In this document: piece by piece, positions 4,931 through 5,652 of the stretch | Layout: each line of letters opens with the position of its first letter | Position numbering within the stretch: the stretch's first letter is position 1 | DNA from: a bacterium | GTDB taxonomy: Bacteria; Bacillota; Clostridia; Oscillospirales; Acutalibacteraceae | Direction: 5' to 3' | Assembly (NCBI GenBank): GCA_020627425.1 | Contig: JAHKXX010000053.1 | Location: 1 to 5,652 of the forward strand | Length of the DNA stretch: 5,652 bases | Program-made: the position numbers and the translations under genes | The notes under the pieces: model-generated | Databases searched by the model: none | Told to the model about the DNA's origin: nothing | The model's input: only the letters and a program-made list of their open reading frames with translations

Positions 4931-5652
4931 ATGTACAGAAGAATAACCAAGAGCAGAAATGCCGTAAAACTTATGGCACTTATTTTACTGCTTGCGACAG
5001 TGTTTACTGTAATGCTGAATATTTCGGCACCAAGCCTTGTAAACGCTGCCGGGGGGAATACGGGAAAGGTAAGCTCATCCGCCGATCTGCCCGGAAAACG
5101 TATCGGTGTACAGCTCGGCACAACGGGCGACACTATCGCGACCGAATACGAAAAGAAGAACGACGGTACAACAGTACAGAGATTCAACAAGGCTGCCGAC
5201 GCGGTACAGGCACTAAAACAGGGCAAGGTTGACTGTATGATACTCGACAAGCTGCCGTCACAGTATTTTCTGAACCAGAACAGCGACATCAAAATGCTTG
5301 ATGAAGAGCTGCAAAAGGAAAGCTACGCTATGTGCGTAAAAAAAGGCAACAAAGAGCTTCTTGATAAGCTAAATGCCGCTATTGATAAGCTTGATAAGGA
5401 CGGTACACTCCGGTCAATAGAGAAAAACTTCACAGGCTCCGAAGATGAGCTTGGCAAGACTCCTTATAAGGCAAAGGATGTAGAGAGAAACGGCAAGCTT
5501 GTAGTAGCTACAAACGCAGAGTTCGCTCCATATGAATACCGTGAAAACGGAGAAATTACAGGTATAGATATGCAGATAGTCCAGGCTATTGCAGACGAGC
5601 TTGGTATGGAGCTTAAAATTGAGGATATGCATTTTGACTCAATTATTGCTGC
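4931..5652 (+). CDS. Amino-acid-type ABC transporter substrate-binding protein with an extra lone lobe II (runs off the right edge)
   Basis: The 240 complete codons encode an exported solute-binding protein of the SBP_bac_3 (polar amino acid) family. Residues 1-40 form a signal peptide: basic start MYRRITKSRN, hydrophobic core about 14-29, likely cleavage near VNA-A (39/40). There is no lipobox cysteine. Residues 51-168 (ADLPGKRIGVQLGTTGD, then DCMILD with Asp106, ending DGTLRSIEKNFTG) correspond to the second lobe and C-terminal end of a normal binding protein, with no first lobe before them. After a linker (170-186), residues 187-240 (GKLVVATNAEFAPYEYRENG, then ITGIDMQIVQAIADELGMEL) are a typical first lobe opening another domain. 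The layout is therefore lobe II plus a new domain, cut by the window edge. A permease fusion resembling lactococcal GlnP, or a separate permease and ATPase downstream, is possible. Family is confident; ligand and full architecture are unknown. Confidence 0.9.
   Translation, partial: MYRRITKSRNAVKLMALILLLATVFTVMLNISAPSLVNAAGGNTGKVSSSADLPGKRIGVQLGTTGDTIATEYEKKNDGTTVQRFNKAADAVQALKQGKVDCMILDKLPSQYFLNQNSDIKMLDEELQKESYAMCVKKGNKELLDKLNAAIDKLDKDGTLRSIEKNFTGSEDELGKTPYKAKDVERNGKLVVATNAEFAPYEYRENGEITGIDMQIVQAIADELGMELKIEDMHFDSIIA

Noticed and set aside
5361..5398. Three copies of TTGATAAG in the binding-protein gene
   Set aside because: They are in or near frame and encode LDK/IDK/LDK turns of one amphipathic helix at the end of lobe II, so codon and residue repetition explains them.

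Overview
The window looks like chromosomal core-genome DNA from a low-to-moderate GC Bacillota of the class Clostridia. A gut Ruminococcus/Oscillospiraceae-type organism is my best guess, based on protein style, frequent AGA/ATA codons, strong GGAGG-type ribosome binding sites and gene order; I cannot confirm it here. I see no insertion sequence, phage gene, CRISPR array, tRNA or rRNA.

Three genes on the minus strand fill the left three quarters. Transcription runs right to left: RNase J (4394 to 2403), the membrane-bound cyclic-di-AMP phosphodiesterase GdpP (2316 to 337), then the start of ribosomal protein L9 (289 to beyond the left edge). GdpP followed by L9 is the familiar Bacillota order (yybT-rplI in Bacillus subtilis, followed there by the replicative helicase gene). 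Here RNase J heads the cluster. The 86-nt RNase J/gdpP gap holds a strong hairpin with no T-run on the transcribed strand, and the 47-nt gdpP/rplI gap holds nothing notable, so the three genes are probably one operon. RNase J starts at GTG and GdpP at TTG; each has a good ribosome binding site and an in-frame stop just upstream that fixes the start.

A 536-nt divergent intergenic region (4395-4930) follows. It holds a convincing sigma-A-type promoter for the RNase J operon (TTGACG-17-TACAAT, minus strand), a roughly 138-nt leader with an 11-bp hairpin whose G-U pairs form only on the transcribed strand, several inverted repeats that may be operators, and an extended -10 promoter (TTGAGA-17-TATTAT, plus strand) for the rightmost gene.

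The rightmost gene (4931 to beyond the right edge) encodes an exported amino-acid-type ABC transporter substrate-binding protein of unusual layout. A signal peptide without a lipobox cysteine is followed by an isolated second lobe (the C-terminal half) of an SBP_bac_3 fold, and then by the beginning of another SBP domain. The window ends inside that second domain.

Functionally, the left cluster combines mRNA decay and 5'-end maturation, breakdown of the second messenger c-di-AMP, and translation. The right gene is a separately transcribed nutrient-uptake gene. I found no clearly new multi-gene system. The best leads are the lobe-II-first binding protein, the structured RNase J leader and the palindromes in the divergent region.
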